Positions 23,605 to 34,692 of a stretch of DNA of 64,000 bases are shown here, in pieces. The stretch spans positions 39,283,457-39,347,456 of the forward strand of contig OZ007579.1 in the NCBI GenBank assembly GCA_963931925.1. The letters run 5' to 3'. The notes under the pieces were generated by a model. It saw only the letters and a program-made list of their open reading frames with translations. It made no database searches and had not been told where the DNA came from. A program made the position numbers and the translations under genes. This DNA is from Onchidella celtica (Eukaryota > Mollusca > Gastropoda > Systellommatophora > Onchidiidae). Every line of letters starts with the position of its first letter. Position 1 is the stretch's first letter.

Positions 23605-23782
23605 CAAAGCCCCGCGTAAGAAATAAAACCCAAACAATACATAGCAAACTAAAGAGAAGACAGAAAATACACAAATTTTCGGCTTTCACCTTTTTCAAGT
23701 GAAAAAAAACTGTTAAAGTCTTTTATTGCTCGCTTTAGCTTGCTTTGTATTGTTTGGGTTTTATTTCTCACGCGGGGCTTTG
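23605..23782. repeat. Long hairpin with 50-bp arms
   Basis: The arms at 23605-23654 and 23733-23782 are complementary at 47 of 50 positions, with a loop of about 78 bp. The shared core is TATTGTTTGGGTTTTATTTC. It starts 55 bp from the right end of the THAP-carrying element. It could be a foldback MITE or a local inverted duplication. Confidence 0.8.
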
Positions 23783-24632
23783 CAACATACAACCTTTTCT
23801 TTTTGCCCAATTTTGACTTTGCTTATAGCCCTGCTGCGACCCCACAGTTTTTCTGTGGTTTTTATGATATTTTGTAATGACACGGACAACAGCCCAAAAG
23901 AATACAGTTTTGTGCTCGGAAAAACTTTGCTCACCCCGGACTTTTCAGCAAACCTCAGTTACATGTAAGAAGTATGAAATACATAATGTAATGCTCAGAC
24001 TCGCAATTAATTCCTGCCATTTCCTGGAGCAGCCGGCACTGCCTGAGCGACTTCCTACTGCGTGCAGACTTCCCCCCACAGCACATGTTGTCATTCTCTG
24101 CTTCCGGTGCGGAGAATGTCCAATGAGGAACGGTTTCCGGTTGCTCGTCTCATTGTCGTGGACGGCCCAAAGAATCAGCTATCCCAGCAGCCCTTGTCGG
24201 AGCCACCACTAAAGCGAGACAAATTTACAACCAAAATAAAAATTAATGATATGTGTTAAAACATTTTGATATCTTTCTTTTGCATTAGAGAGAATGTACA
24301 GATCGAGAGCACATCTGATTCAAATGCCTGGCCATAACTTTGTGTTTCATATTGATTTACATTAAAGCGGCAAAAAATGTTGTAGACGAAAGCGGAAATG
24401 AAATAGACACCATGTCCAGATCAGGATGACTGGACGGCTAATTCAGATGCCAATAATTACAGACTTGACAGAAAGTCTAAAAAAAAGTCTAATTGTATAT
24501 TGACATGGAGTTGTTTTTGTTTTTTTTTTTGTTTTAAATTGGCATCAGATGCCAAATTGTTTTGTAGTATTTCGTTTAGCTCACCCAAACATTATAAAAG
24601 TGTACATACATAATATGTGCATCCTTACATAT

Positions 24633-24637
<5 letters not shown>
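23783..24637. other. Repeat fragment and unassigned sequence
   Basis: The first 120 bases resemble 20868-20940 and 44035-44090 (a CTTTGC...CCCCACAG block). The remainder shows no feature. Confidence 0.4.
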
Positions 24638-24728
<91 letters not shown>

Positions 24729-24975
24729 TTCTCTCTCTCTCTCTCTCTCTGTCTGTCTGTCTGTCTTTCTCTCTGTCTGTCTGTCTGTCTTTCTCTCTCT
24801 CTCTCTCTCTGTCTCTCTCTCACTCTTTCTCTCTCTCGTTCTCTCTCTCGTTCTCTCTCTCTTTCTCTCGTTCTCTCTCTCTGTCTGTCTGTCTTTCTCT
24901 CTCCCTCGCTCTGTCTCTCTCTCACTCTTTCTCTCTCGCTATCTTTGTCCGTCTTTCTCTCCGTCTCACCCTCTT

Positions 24976-25022
<47 letters not shown>

Positions 25023-25362
25023 GTCTGTCTTTCTCTCTCTCTCTCACTCTTTCGCTCTCTCGTTCTCTCTCTCGTTCTCTCTCTCGTTCTCTCTCTCTTT
25101 CTCTCGTTCTCTCTCTCTTTCTCTCTCTCTCTCTGTCTGTCTTTCTCTCTCCCTCGCTCTGTTTCTCTCTCACTCTTTCTCTCTCGCTATCTTTGTCCGT
25201 CTTTCTCTCCGTCTCACCATCTTTCTCTCTCTCTCACTATCTTTGTCTGTATTTCTCTCCCTCTCTCTCTCTCTTTGTCTCTCTCTCTGCCTCTCTATCT
25301 CTCTCTCTCTCTCTGTCTCCCTCTATCTCTCTCTCTGCCTGTCTCTCTCTCTCTCTCTTTGC

Positions 25363-25397
<35 letters not shown>

Positions 25398-25400
25398 ACT
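24638..25400. repeat. (TC)n tract, about 760 bp
   Basis: A pure (TC)n block of about 90 bp leads into variant TCTG, TCTT and TCGT blocks. A higher-order pattern recurs (TCGTTCTCTC groups; CTATCTTTGTCCGTCTTTCTC at about 24940 and 25190). The long Ser/Leu-only frames across it are artefacts of the dinucleotide period. Confidence 0.95.
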
Positions 25401-25582
25401 CATACATACAAACATGGCACACATAATAATACACCAACATTTACACATATTGACACACACACACACACATGCACACATAACGTAATCATATTTTTGACAC
25501 ACGCACACACAAAAGGTACACGAAGACTTAATCTGACAATGCGCTCTTTTACATACCTATATAAACACACACACACACATTT
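25401..25582. repeat. (CA)n-rich tract
   Basis: Interrupted ACACAC runs directly downstream of the (TC)n tract. Confidence 0.85.
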
Positions 25583-26423
25583 TATACACAGATCCATTAA
25601 AGCAAGGTAACCGCCGGAGAAGTAATTATCATTAATTATTATGTATCGTCTGAATGTGTTTAGAATTGAACTTTTGACCCGCCAGCCATTTTACACGTAC
25701 TCTAAGATCAATGAACATGGCGTCCTATAATGGAGATTCGTTAGAATCCGTTGCGATTTAAAGGCAGAAACGATAGAATCAAACATTACAAAGTATAGAA
25801 GGCGTTGATCCGGGCAAGGTGCCAAAGGACAGGTGGCTGGTTAACAACCGGCCGAGCTGCCAACAGCCATGCATCACATATTACATTTTGTAGTTCTTCA
25901 GTGCCAAACGCAGTGCCTACACGTTCGATCATTTCAAAGAAAATTGATTTTCCCGAACTATGGAGCTGGAAATACCTTTTCTGTTTATGACTTTCCTCCA
26001 CAAACGTCATCTTCTCTCACTCAATTCCTCTGCTACTTTCCCCTCGCGTGTACGAATCCCTGCTACAGAGAAACGCGTTTTTTTTATCCGACGTTCGATA
26101 TCAACAATCAAATTTAATTAGCACAAATGGTGGGCATTTTCCATGGCATTTACCAATGCAATGGCGGGCGGAAGTAAACAAAGAGGGCGTGTGATGTCAT
26201 GTTCGTTCAACTTATTATAAACTCTGGGGCTTAAGAATGTACATAACAGATTTGGCTGATAATGAAATCTCTGGAGAAAGATTGGACGCAGAAGGGCGGT
26301 GGTTTTGATGAAGAGGAGCATTAAGCTATTTAACTGTTGTACGACGGAATATTGTTTTGTAGAGAATAGTCACCATTTCTCGGACCTACTGAAGGTTCCT
26401 TTTACCAAAATTACAAGATACTG
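25583..26423. other. No recognised feature
   Basis: Overlapping short frames on both strands; nothing supported. Confidence 0.45.
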
Positions 26424-26745
26424 TAAGATGAGATTTCGCACTGCCACCTAGCGGCGAATGCGCGGAAGTCATGAACAAGGCCGTATTTTACATAGCCAAA
26501 GAGCGAAAATATTGAATTTCTCTTCAGCTATCTCTGTAAGCCTTGATTGGCGTCCCTTGTTTTGCAATTATAACTTCAATAGCTTTTTTGGTAAAACTCT
26601 GGCTATTTTTTCTCTTCTATTTCTGCGTCATAAATTTAACATTTTACCAAGCATTCTTTTCATGCAATGCGCCATGGGCGACGCCCCTGATAGGCTCGAA
26701 AACTCTGTGCAGGATTTTTTTTAGAGGTGCGAAGAAGGGAGTGTC
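26424..26745 (+). repeat. MITE with TAAGATGAGA termini
   Basis: The left end is TAAGATGAGATTTCGCAC then GCCACCTAGCGGCGAATGC. The right end is GAGGTGCGAAGAAGGGAGTG then TCTCATCTTA. An inverted copy lies at 37138-37536. The flanking dinucleotide is TA on both sides, compatible with a TA-target family. Confidence 0.65.
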
Positions 26746-27585
26746 TCATCTTATCGTTTCTAGTATCTTTGAATTAACCAATTGGTATGAGCTACTTAGA
26801 AAAAGAAAACGAATACGGTATCAAGGCTAGATACATGGAACTTTAAGTTCAGAGAAATAATTTCTGACGTCCCTGATCTACGCCTGGGCACTGGAAGCAT
26901 TATCAGACCAAACTTAGCTAGGTCCATACAGACTGTTCAGATAACAAACAAAGTCTGTTCTGCTTTTAATCTGAATTAGTGTCATGTGTTCTGAGTGGCC
27001 AGAAATGAATCTGCCTGACCTCAGTTGCAGGGCAACCTTAAAATAATTAGGACCCCCCTAGGCAACTTGCGGGTTTTCTTCCGCATTTCAAAAACCACTG
27101 TAAATGTGCATGCATGAGGCCCCCAAAATCCTAAAATACAGACGTACCTTTTTGTTAATAGTTTATTTTCTTCTTACTTTATTTTCATTCTTCTTAAAAT
27201 ATTTTCTTTACAGTATTTCATGTCTCCACCACTGGCCAGGCACACTCTCCATTACCTGGGCGGTGTGGCTTGAAAATCCCTGCAGGTGTTGAGAAAAACG
27301 ATATTATCATGAAAACAAACAATAAAATACTTATTCTGCTTGTATTTTCATACCTCTGAGACTATCTCCCCGGGCACCTGCCCAGTGTGGCCATGCGTTA
27401 TGACAGCGCTTGCTGCTTGTAAACTCGTTCCGTCAAAAATGTTGTCTTGGAGGAGAGGCTTTGGTGTTTTAGCTCTGATTCATTTCAGGAGCTTCGCTGC
27501 CCTGGACATTTACGTCTCATTTTTTTCTTGTCCTTGTTACTGTGTGTTCTTGTGGTAGAAATTAATGTTGTTGTTGTTTTTTTTT
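26746..27585. other. Mostly unassigned; one MITE fragment
   Basis: 27045-27125 resembles the interior of the MITE at 19784-19953 (CCCCTAGGCAA, TTTCAAAAACCA, GTAAATG, GCATGC). The rest shows nothing. Confidence 0.4.
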
Positions 27586-27589
27586 AAAG

Positions 27590-27745
27590 AATTTTTGCTT
27601 CGACAGCGACCTTGTTCGGCCTGATCTTCTCGACTTTCAACTGCCAAGGTTTCTGTAACGTGCGCAACGTGCACACGCAAACTCCGAATTTTTCGTCCTT
27701 ATCTGAGAAGACTAAGTGCTCAACCGTACTTGTTACAGGAGCAGG
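27590..27745 (-). repeat. SINE fragment (central part)
   Basis: On the minus strand it has CTTCTCAGATAAGGACGAAA and GTGCACGTTGCGCACGTTAC then CCTTGGCAGTTG, the same block as the copy split at 29815-31390. There is no tRNA head. Confidence 0.65.
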
Positions 27746-27993
27746 GAGAGAGTAAAATAGAAAAGTATGATAGGAAAGTTCAATGTGACCCAGTAGCCAT
27801 TGCTTAACGAAGGGCATTTCAGGCAGTTTACATTCTGGGAAATTTTAATTACAAATTTGTTAATTACAGATTTGAAATGCAGGCATTGTTTCATTGAAAA
27901 ACAAACAAATGTCTTCCAGTGATGTTATGAAACCTATGAACACCTGATCCTTTCGCGCAATCGAAGCCCTCAAGGGCATTCTTGTTAAAAGTG

Positions 27994-28265
27994 CAGTGGC
28001 GTAGAGTGAGTAGGGCCATTGGGTTCGATTGCCCCAGATGCAAAATTCTTAGTTGAGCAAATTTCAATAATAAAAAATATTAGTCATAAATAAAAGGAAA
28101 TCGCACACTCTCTCTGAGGTACAGAAAATTCCCCAATGTTCGAGCATTCTATACATTCTTTTCGACGACAGGGCAAATAAACATTGCTACATGCTGACAG
28201 TCCAAGGGTCTGTAGGCGAAATATTTGCCTTGCCCCGGGCGCTGGCAAACCACGCCACACCACTG
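27994..28265. repeat. hAT-like MITE
   Basis: The ends are CAGTGGCGTAGAGTG and the complement of CAGTGGTGTGGCGTGG. The flanking 8 bp are TAAAAGTG (27986-27993) and TGAAAGTG (28266-28273), matching at 7 of 8. The CAGTG start and 8-bp duplication fit hAT-type transposons. There is no coding capacity. Confidence 0.7.
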
Positions 28266-28719
28266 TGAAAGTGTTAAATGAGTAGCAGAGATTTCAGGTA
28301 AAAATCGCCGTGGCAACGAGAGAGTTAATGGCAACATGTAGGTAATTTGTTTTCTCTGGATAGATAATTATAATATAAAATGATGGCTAGTGGAAAAGCA
28401 TCCTGGCAGAAACTTTAATTTTTCCAGAGAGTCTGACTTTCTCAAGTAAAAGGAGGAAAAAATCTCGCAATTTATTTGATTGTTTGATCAAATCTGACCC
28501 GGCGCAGCGAGTTGAGATACTGATTTCTCACCTGAATGCTAAAAGATGTGCAAACATGCAAACGATGCTGAGAGTTCCTTTGAAGAAGGATCAAAGTTAA
28601 ATTAGCATCTTGCCGTCATTAGGAACTGCAGTGATCAGGGTGTTCAGTAATTCATGAGGTCAGTCGCCAGCGCAACATTTTGTTAATTTAAGTTTTGCTG
28701 CACTGAATGGCAAACAAGG

Positions 28720-28890
28720 ACAGGGAGAAGAAGAAGAGGACGACCAGGAAGAAGATGGCAAGACGACATAAAACAGAGAGGAGGAACATCATGGATGAGG
28801 AAAACATCGGACAGAAAAAAATGGAAATCATTGTCGGAGGGCGACATCCTGCAGTGGATGAACAATGCGAAGGTGACAGGTGAACCGTGA
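28720..28890 (+). pseudogene. LINE ORF2 C-terminal fragment
   Basis: The frame from about 28722 reads GRRRRGRPGRRWQDDI, then SWMRKTSDRKKWKSL, ending in a stop at 28888-28890. The RGRP..RW.DDI...W...DR..W pattern is seen at the C-terminal end of many LINE reverse transcriptase proteins. No RT motifs remain. The clade is not determinable from this piece. Confidence 0.6.
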
Positions 28891-29162
28891 AAATTAAGTA
28901 GAGTTGTGAAGACGCTTATAAACCTCACTTCCGCCTTTTATGACATTCTATGAAAGCGCCATGAACCAACCGGCGGCGAGCTAAACGCAGGTCGCTACAG
29001 TAAACAGACGCACATGTATAGGCCCATTGCCATATTGGCCATTTTAGCTGTCAGGACCGACGCGTAACCATGGCCATGGCAGCATTGATGTTGATTCGTT
29101 AGCTGATTTGCACTACACAAATCGGCGGGGAGCCTAAGAAAAAATTTCACTACAGTAAACAA

Positions 29163-29492
29163 TGACAGAGTTTTTGTTTTGTACTTCCGCCAAACAAGAT
29201 GGCCGGTGGATCAGCTGATGAGTGTAACTTTGAGATGTGTCTAAGCAGTTAAAATGCCTGCTGGTTGCATTGCAGTTGACTGTTGTGACAGGGGTGGAAA
29301 AGATGTATCCAAACTGGTCCGATTCCCCACCATCCGTGTAAACAAGAGAAAGGAAGTGAAAGAATTGACCGAACGTCTCCCATGTGCAAATACACACGTG
29401 TCATTGTTTACAGTAGTGAACTCGCCGCCGATTGGTTCGCGACGCTTAAGTGGGTCCTGACAGACAAGATCATGGATATGCGCATTCTACCT
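29163..29492 (+). mobile_element. Non-autonomous THAP-carrying element, left end unclear
   Basis: The right end ATGCGCATTCTACCT (29478-29492) is followed by AT. The interior matches the 23131 element in reverse orientation (AAGATGGCCGGTGGATCAGC and the THAP start). The left TIR is not visible. Upstream 28930-29162 holds two further diverged copies of the subterminal region (ACAGTAAACA...), so the insertion is nested or rearranged. Confidence 0.6.
29254..29372 (+). pseudogene. Truncated THAP-type zinc-finger exon
   Basis: MPAGCIAVDCCDRGGKDVSK leads to RFPTIRVNKRKEVKELTER, matching the first half of the THAP domain in the 51.5-kb copy (CIVVGC..., RFPSVRV). After ELTER the frame runs into subterminal element sequence, so the Trp-containing half and the final Cys pair are missing. 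A product could not form the zinc site. THAP domains are C2CH zinc fingers that bind DNA, often transposon ends. Confidence 0.6.
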
Positions 29493-29539
29493 ATACTGAA
29501 TTGCGTTCACTGCTCGCTATAGCAATGGTTGTCAGTGTA

Positions 29540-29760
29540 TGCAATATCGCCCCCTGATGTCGATTTTGATTTCCAAGGGTGGGGGGGGGGGGGGTCAAGA
29601 CCTCGAAAGGGAGACAAGGGAGCGAAAACGTTGAAAGGGGGCGATGGGGGACGGGGTGGGAACGTGAACGGAGCAAGATTTGGAGGCAAATAGAGGGCAA
29701 CGATTGGTTAATTCAACAACACGGTTAGATGGGTTTTATGAACAGGAAAAGGATTTTTTT
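29540..29760 (+). repeat. Fragment of the CAGTGGTTCTCAA MITE family
   Basis: ATATCGCCCCCTGATGTCGA, TTTGATTTCCAAGGG, a G12 run and GCAAATAGAGGGCAA match the interior of the copies at 34081 and 60272. Neither TIR is intact. Confidence 0.6.
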
Positions 29761-29814
29761 TTCAGTGCTCTGGATACTTTCTGTTTTAAAACCACTCTGC
29801 TGTATTGGGGATAC

Positions 29815-31390
29815 ATTGATCTAGAGGCAAAGTGCTCACCTCTCATACGGAGGGTACCGGTTTCGAACCCTGGTCAGTGCAGGCATGTTGGAATTGGGGC
29901 ATTTTTTTCAAATTTTCCTGTCCTTGGTCCTTTGGAAGGTAGGATCGAGTGTCACGAGTGGAGTGAGCGGGATTCAAAGATTACGGGGGCATGGAAGTGA
30001 GGGAATGACTCACGGGATAGTAAGGCTGCTCACCTATATTGACTTCTGTTAGTTAACGTTAAAGCGTGCATGTTGTGAGTGGTGGGGGTCTGAATGAGGC
30101 GAGAGCGCTGTATTACTATCAATGCACACTAAGACGTCCTAGAGAACGGACGCAGGAGAAAGCCCCAGAGGGCGAACATAAGGAGAGCAGTCGGAAGACT
30201 TGGGAGTAGTGTTTTTTCCAGTGATGACTGGTAGGTGGAACGATGATTGATAATTATGATTGATGTATTATATTCGTCTATTAGCATGATGTAAGTAAGT
30301 ATATGTGAGGAATGTGGAAGTCCTTGATACTGTATATAGCAATGTGCGCCATGAGCGATAGATGTAAGTTGAGTTCATGGATTTGTAGCGAGAGTGAGTA
30401 TTGTGTACTACGGTGGAGGTGTGTTACCGTAAGATGTTTGGTGAGTGAAATGTGAACTATTGTGTGTCCGCTTCATGAGTTGTAATGAGGGGTGAAGTGA
30501 ATAGAAATGGTATGGTGTTATACCAATGTAATGTTATTTTTGTAGGTGCCGGGGTCGGGCTGAAGAGCGCTGCCTACGGTGAGCACAGGGGATAGGCCAG
30601 CATAGGGCCGGAGGCCACACATAGGCCAGGAAGGGAGCTGTCGGTGCAGGACAGTAGAGGCACATGAGTCGTGGCAGTTTGGCCACCGACAGGGACGTAT
30701 ATGTGATCGTGAATGTGCTATTGTCATGTTGATGTGCTATTGGAATGCTAATGTGCTATTGCCATGTTGATGTGCTATTGAAATGCTAATGTGTTATGGC
30801 AATAGGAAGGGATTATTGGGAGACTGCGGTGCCAGTGAAATATTAATGTGCTTTTAAGACATGGAGAGGAGAAGCTGAGACCGAAGTGTCTTTAGAAAGT
30901 AACTACCGGGTTGTGGACCCGAGGAAGAGTGCATGTGGGAATAAGGCCGTTGGACGGCAGTAACTTGAATAATAATATGTATGTATGTAATCGCACGGTT
31001 ATCCTTATCGTTATATTTATGTTAATAAATGTGTGAGTCTGATGGGTTGTTCTGTTAAGTGTTATACTTGTTCGTTCGTGATTGTTGTCCTGTTATAAAC
31101 TATTACATCTCCCAGTCTGGGATTTGTGACATCGAGCACCTAGTCTTCTTGGATAAGGACGAAAAATGAGGAGGTCAAGTGTGCACGTTGCGCACGTTAA
31201 AGACAACTTGGCAGTTGAAAATCGAGATGAACAGGCCGCTTCCTAGGGAAAGGAAAGAAAAAAAACCTGTTCCCTTCTCTCCACCCCCCACCTCCCCCCC
31301 CCCCCCGACACACACACAAAAAAGAATGCTGCATAGTGGCGAGGACGTGTCTGCTCCAGTTGTAAGTGGGCTGCAATGACACTAAGGCAT
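29815..31390 (+). repeat. tRNA-derived SINE split by a solo LTR
   Basis: The first part is 29815-29949: box-A-like TAGAGGCAAAGTG near 29822-29834, box B GGTTTCGAACC at 29859-29869, then GGTAGGATCGAG. The second part is 31132-31390: TCGAGCACCTAGTCTTCTTG, GCACGTTGCGCACGTTAAAG and a tail with TGGCGAGGACGTGTCTGCTC. Joining across the LTR restores the continuity seen in the uninterrupted copies at 21020 and 36567. Confidence 0.82.
29950..31131 (+). repeat. Solo LTR, family B
   Basis: The 1182-bp LTR has ends TGTCACGAG and TTTGTGACA and is flanked by a perfect 5-bp duplication, TCGAG (29945-29949 and 31132-31136). Its sequence parallels the element B LTR throughout (for example GATGACTGGTAGGTGGAACG). 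Solo LTRs arise when the two LTRs of one element recombine and the interior is lost. Confidence 0.93.
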
Positions 31391-31506
31391 ATTAATCGTG
31401 CTCCATTATTCTGTACTATTTGCAGTTGTTTAATTTTCTCCTGCGCTAGTCCAGCAAGGCCGTCTCTCAACGTGCAAAAGACAGAATGTATAATAGTCTC
31501 AAACAA
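31380..31506 (-). pseudogene. LINE RT C-terminal fragment
   Basis: The minus-strand frame contains LAGLAQEKIKQLQIVQNNGA followed by RLI. The pattern L..L..VQN.AARL is widespread just after the RT domain of CR1/Jockey-like LINEs. It abuts the SINE tail. Confidence 0.5.
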
Positions 31507-31544
31507 ATAAAAACAACCCGAAATGTAATCTGGTCATCAAAGGA

Positions 31545-32126
31545 TAGCAAATCAAAACAGTCACAAAATTCAAATGTCTAGGCTATTTGGTAACATCAGA
31601 TGATAGGAGCACAAGTGAAGTAAGGAAAAGAATACTAATGGCCAAAGATTCATTCCAAAAAATTAGACCAATATTAATGAACAGAAATATATCAACGACC
31701 ACTAAAATCGAAGTCTTGATTATGTGTGGTCAGTGCTTTTATACGGATGTGAATGTTGAAAAATGAACAAAGAAATAGAGAGGAAACTAGAAGCAGCAGA
31801 GACATGCTTTATTACAAGAATATTAAGAATATCATGGCTGGAGAAAAAATCAAATGAGTCAGTCATTGATGAAAACAATAAGACAGAGGCAACTGAAATT
31901 TCTAGGACACATCTGTCGCCTCGGGAGCCTCGAACATCTATCAGTCACATTGAAGATCGAAGGCAGGAAAAGCAGGGATAGGCAGAAAAACTTTCACTGA
32001 AAGTCCTAATTCATGGATAACAAATAAACTTCAAACAACAACTCCTTCGTGAGATTGGCTGATGACAGATCCGAGTGGAGAGCCATGATCGCCAATGTCT
32101 GTTCCAGACAGGGCAACTGATGATGA
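31545..32126 (+). pseudogene. LINE RT C-terminal region, frameshifted
   Basis: FKCLGYLVTSDDRSTSEVRK is followed, after a frame change, by KEIERKLEAAETCFITRILR with ISWLEKKSNESV, then RQLKFLGHICRLGSLEHLSV in another frame. The final segment DRSEWRAMIANVCSRQGT ends at a TGA-TGA-TGA string (about 32119-32126), a typical LINE protein end. At least two frame changes make it a pseudogene. The upstream RT core and endonuclease are absent, as expected of 5'-truncated LINE copies. Confidence 0.75.
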
Positions 32127-32133
32127 TGAGTCC

Positions 32134-33367
32134 TGTCAAGAGCAGATTTAATTCATAAGAGTAAATTTTTGCGAGAGCAGTAAGTAATTTTTAGAAACGT
32201 AATTATTGTACGAGCCAGCATAACTTGGCCTTGAGCTGGTCTCGTAAACAATGTGTTTTGAACAGTTTTTTCCCTGATAGATAGACAGAAGGTGGGGAAG
32301 GATAGAGGGACAGCGTAGGTGTGCATGACTGAGCACTTGTTGTATCTCGTGTTTTGAACTAGGGTTAGTAAAGAGGGAAGGGGTGAGTAGGAATTAAATG
32401 TTATTGAGACGTCTGTTGACGTACAGAAAAACCGTGATCCAGAGTAAAAGCTCGGGGTTTTGAACATGTTAAGAATTTATTGCTATAAAATTTATATTAT
32501 ATTGTATTGAAGTAATTCGACCTTTGATGTCGACCCAAGGTCGTTGCGTAGGGCTGTTACTTAAAATAACTCAGTTCGGCAGCTGAGCTAGAAGTGGTTG
32601 CACCAATCACAATCCAGGAATTAGACGGTAAGCTGCAGATGCAGTCCAGTATTTAAGGCCATACAGAACTTAGTTCTGGGCCACATGTAGACAAATCCAT
32701 TTACGAGGTGGACGGCGATAGTCCTCAGCCAGATGAGAGACATAGAGACGCAGTTGAGCAGTCCAGTGTGAGGGGCCTGATTTAAAGCTCCAGAGCCTAA
32801 GCTACTTGGTTTGATATAAACCCACAGCGTTTACATCCAGCGCTCTCACTCCCAGTGAGGGCCGCATGGTGAGAGTCTATACTAATTTGTAATGATGAAA
32901 GTGAACCGTTCTACTTACTTTTGAAGACAGTTTCAGAGCTACCGCCAGACAACGCATGGTTGTACAAGCATTCTCCATGGCGTGTCTAGAGGAAATGTCC
33001 ACATCATAACATGTCTCATTGAATTAATAGAATTTAAACTGTTATATCCGTCGCCACGTGCGCGGATTCTATTTGCCATATAACGCATATGACCTGCAAG
33101 TAGTTAGATTGAATTCGTTAGTCTTTATAAAAGCTGTAGTTCCATTAGTTAGATTCAGTTGCCTTTGAATTGATATATATATTTATAATTATATTTGTTA
33201 CATTAATTCCTGTAATTAAACTGCTCTACAGTTCTGCTAAAATTGAAAGCAATTGATTTATTTAGTTTCTAGAGTGCAAGTATTTATTTTTGTGTGTTCG
33301 TCGATTGTGGGAGCGGACCTCGAAAGAGTGTCAGTCGAAATATCCCCATGTAACCCACATCGCGACA
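32134..33367 (+). repeat. Solo LTR, family A
   Basis: The 1234-bp LTR begins TGTCAAGAG and ends CATCGCGACA. A perfect 5-bp duplication AGTCC flanks it (32129-32133 and 33368-33372). TATTTAAG at 32650-32657 sits downstream of GCACCAATCA, as in the element A LTR. It inserted just after the LINE end at 32126. Confidence 0.88.
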
Positions 33368-33599
33368 AGTCCAGCAAGTAGTGAGTTACATTAGTCCAAT
33401 TTTGACAAGACAATATCGGACGAAAGGTTGGAAAATATTGAAAATGAATGAATGAAGAGGACAATATTTAAAGTAGATGATGGAAAATGTAGGAAGGAGA
33501 TGAATGACAAGGGAACAGATGTCGACGGTCCTCCAAGCAAATCTTGTAAACCAGTTTGAGAAAATTTTACAGGAGAGGGAAAAAAACTGAACAGCAGCA

Positions 33600-33872
33600 T
33601 GTCTAATGAAGCATCGATTGTCGCGTTTATTCAAGTTTTTGGCTGTTTCAAAACTGGTTGTAAAAAAAACGTAAAATACAATGATCTCTTTTTGTGCTCC
33701 CTTTGGTAAGCCGCACCGCACGGGGAGACATTGTGACAAGCGTAGTGTCCTGGCGCGCATGTCTCAAGCAAGACTGATTATTATGGGAAATTGTCTGTAT
33801 CAAAGAGAGGGAGAGAGAAGGTTGGGACGACAGTTTTGTCTCGGGTAATGCCGGGTATCTCACCCATTTGAG
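33600..33872 (+). repeat. Copy of the ~390-bp dispersed repeat (R390)
   Basis: GTGCTCCCTTTG, CACGGGGAGACATTGTGACA, AAGCAAGACT, ATTATGGGAAATTGTC, a GAGAGGGAGAGAGAAGG tract and TAATGCCGGGTATCTCACC occur in the same order as in 40480-41055. Confidence 0.7.
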
Positions 33873-34080
33873 AAAAACCATTATTCTGAATTGCACAGGT
33901 ATGTTTTCGAACCTTCAGGATCTGCTTACCTGCAATAATGTGTGGCTGTGAATTTTTTCCCGGGGTTATTTCGTTCATGAGTGGCAGAGCAACTGGTGAA
34001 TTGAATTTATTGTTGCGCCGCTATTTGAGTCAAATGTCTGTTTACACACGAATAATAATATATCATTATACTCTCTCTGT

Positions 34081-34569
34081 CAGTGGTTCTCAACGTGAGC
34101 TACATCGCCCCCAGGGGGCCATATTGATTTCAGGATGGGGGAGAGGTCGAAAAGGGCGACAAGGGGGCGAACATGATGAAAAGAGTGCGATTATTATTTT
34201 GAGAGGGGGGGGGGGAGGGAGCATAAATAGAGAGAATGGCTTGGGGATAAATACGGATAAAAACCACTAACGTGTTCAATAACACTCGTTGATGGATTTT
34301 ATGAACAGGAGAAACGTGTTTTGTGACAAGTGCATTTGATTAAGAATGATCTCTGTTTAAATGCGAATAATCAACACGTTTACTGTCAGTGTCATCAATA
34401 CGGCTTTGAAACATTTAACATCAAAATTTGTTGAATAGATTGTCTTCTTGTGACATGAACCTGTTGGTTTTGATTAGGGACTGGATCGACGGCGGGGGCA
34501 GAAAGAGGATGATGAAAAACAGTTTGGAGCTGAAGGGGGCGATTGCCTGGAAAAGGTTGAGAACCACTG
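34081..34569 (+). repeat. hAT-like MITE, CAGTGGTTCTCAA family
   Basis: The left end CAGTGGTTCTCAACGTGAGC and the right end GGTTGAGAACCACTG form inverted repeats. The flanking 8 bp are CTCTCTGT and CTCTATAT (6 of 8 match). The interior is G-rich. The element has no coding capacity. Confidence 0.75.
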
Positions 34570-34692
34570 CTCTATATCCTTATCATTCGATTTTGTCTGC
34601 TCACTCACAAATCTTCTCAGCAAAAGGAATAATTGAAAGTTAACATAATTTTCACATCGATATTCTGTGAACAGACTGTGTTTTGTCTTAGC

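Noticed and set aside
24549-25610. A 353-codon open frame of mostly Ser/Leu
   Set aside because: It spans the (TC)n microsatellite; all frames of the tract are open on that strand and there is no other protein signal.
29815-29890. tRNA gene
   Set aside because: Box-A- and box-B-like words are present, but the sequence continues into a SINE body repeated elsewhere and no cloverleaf is evident.
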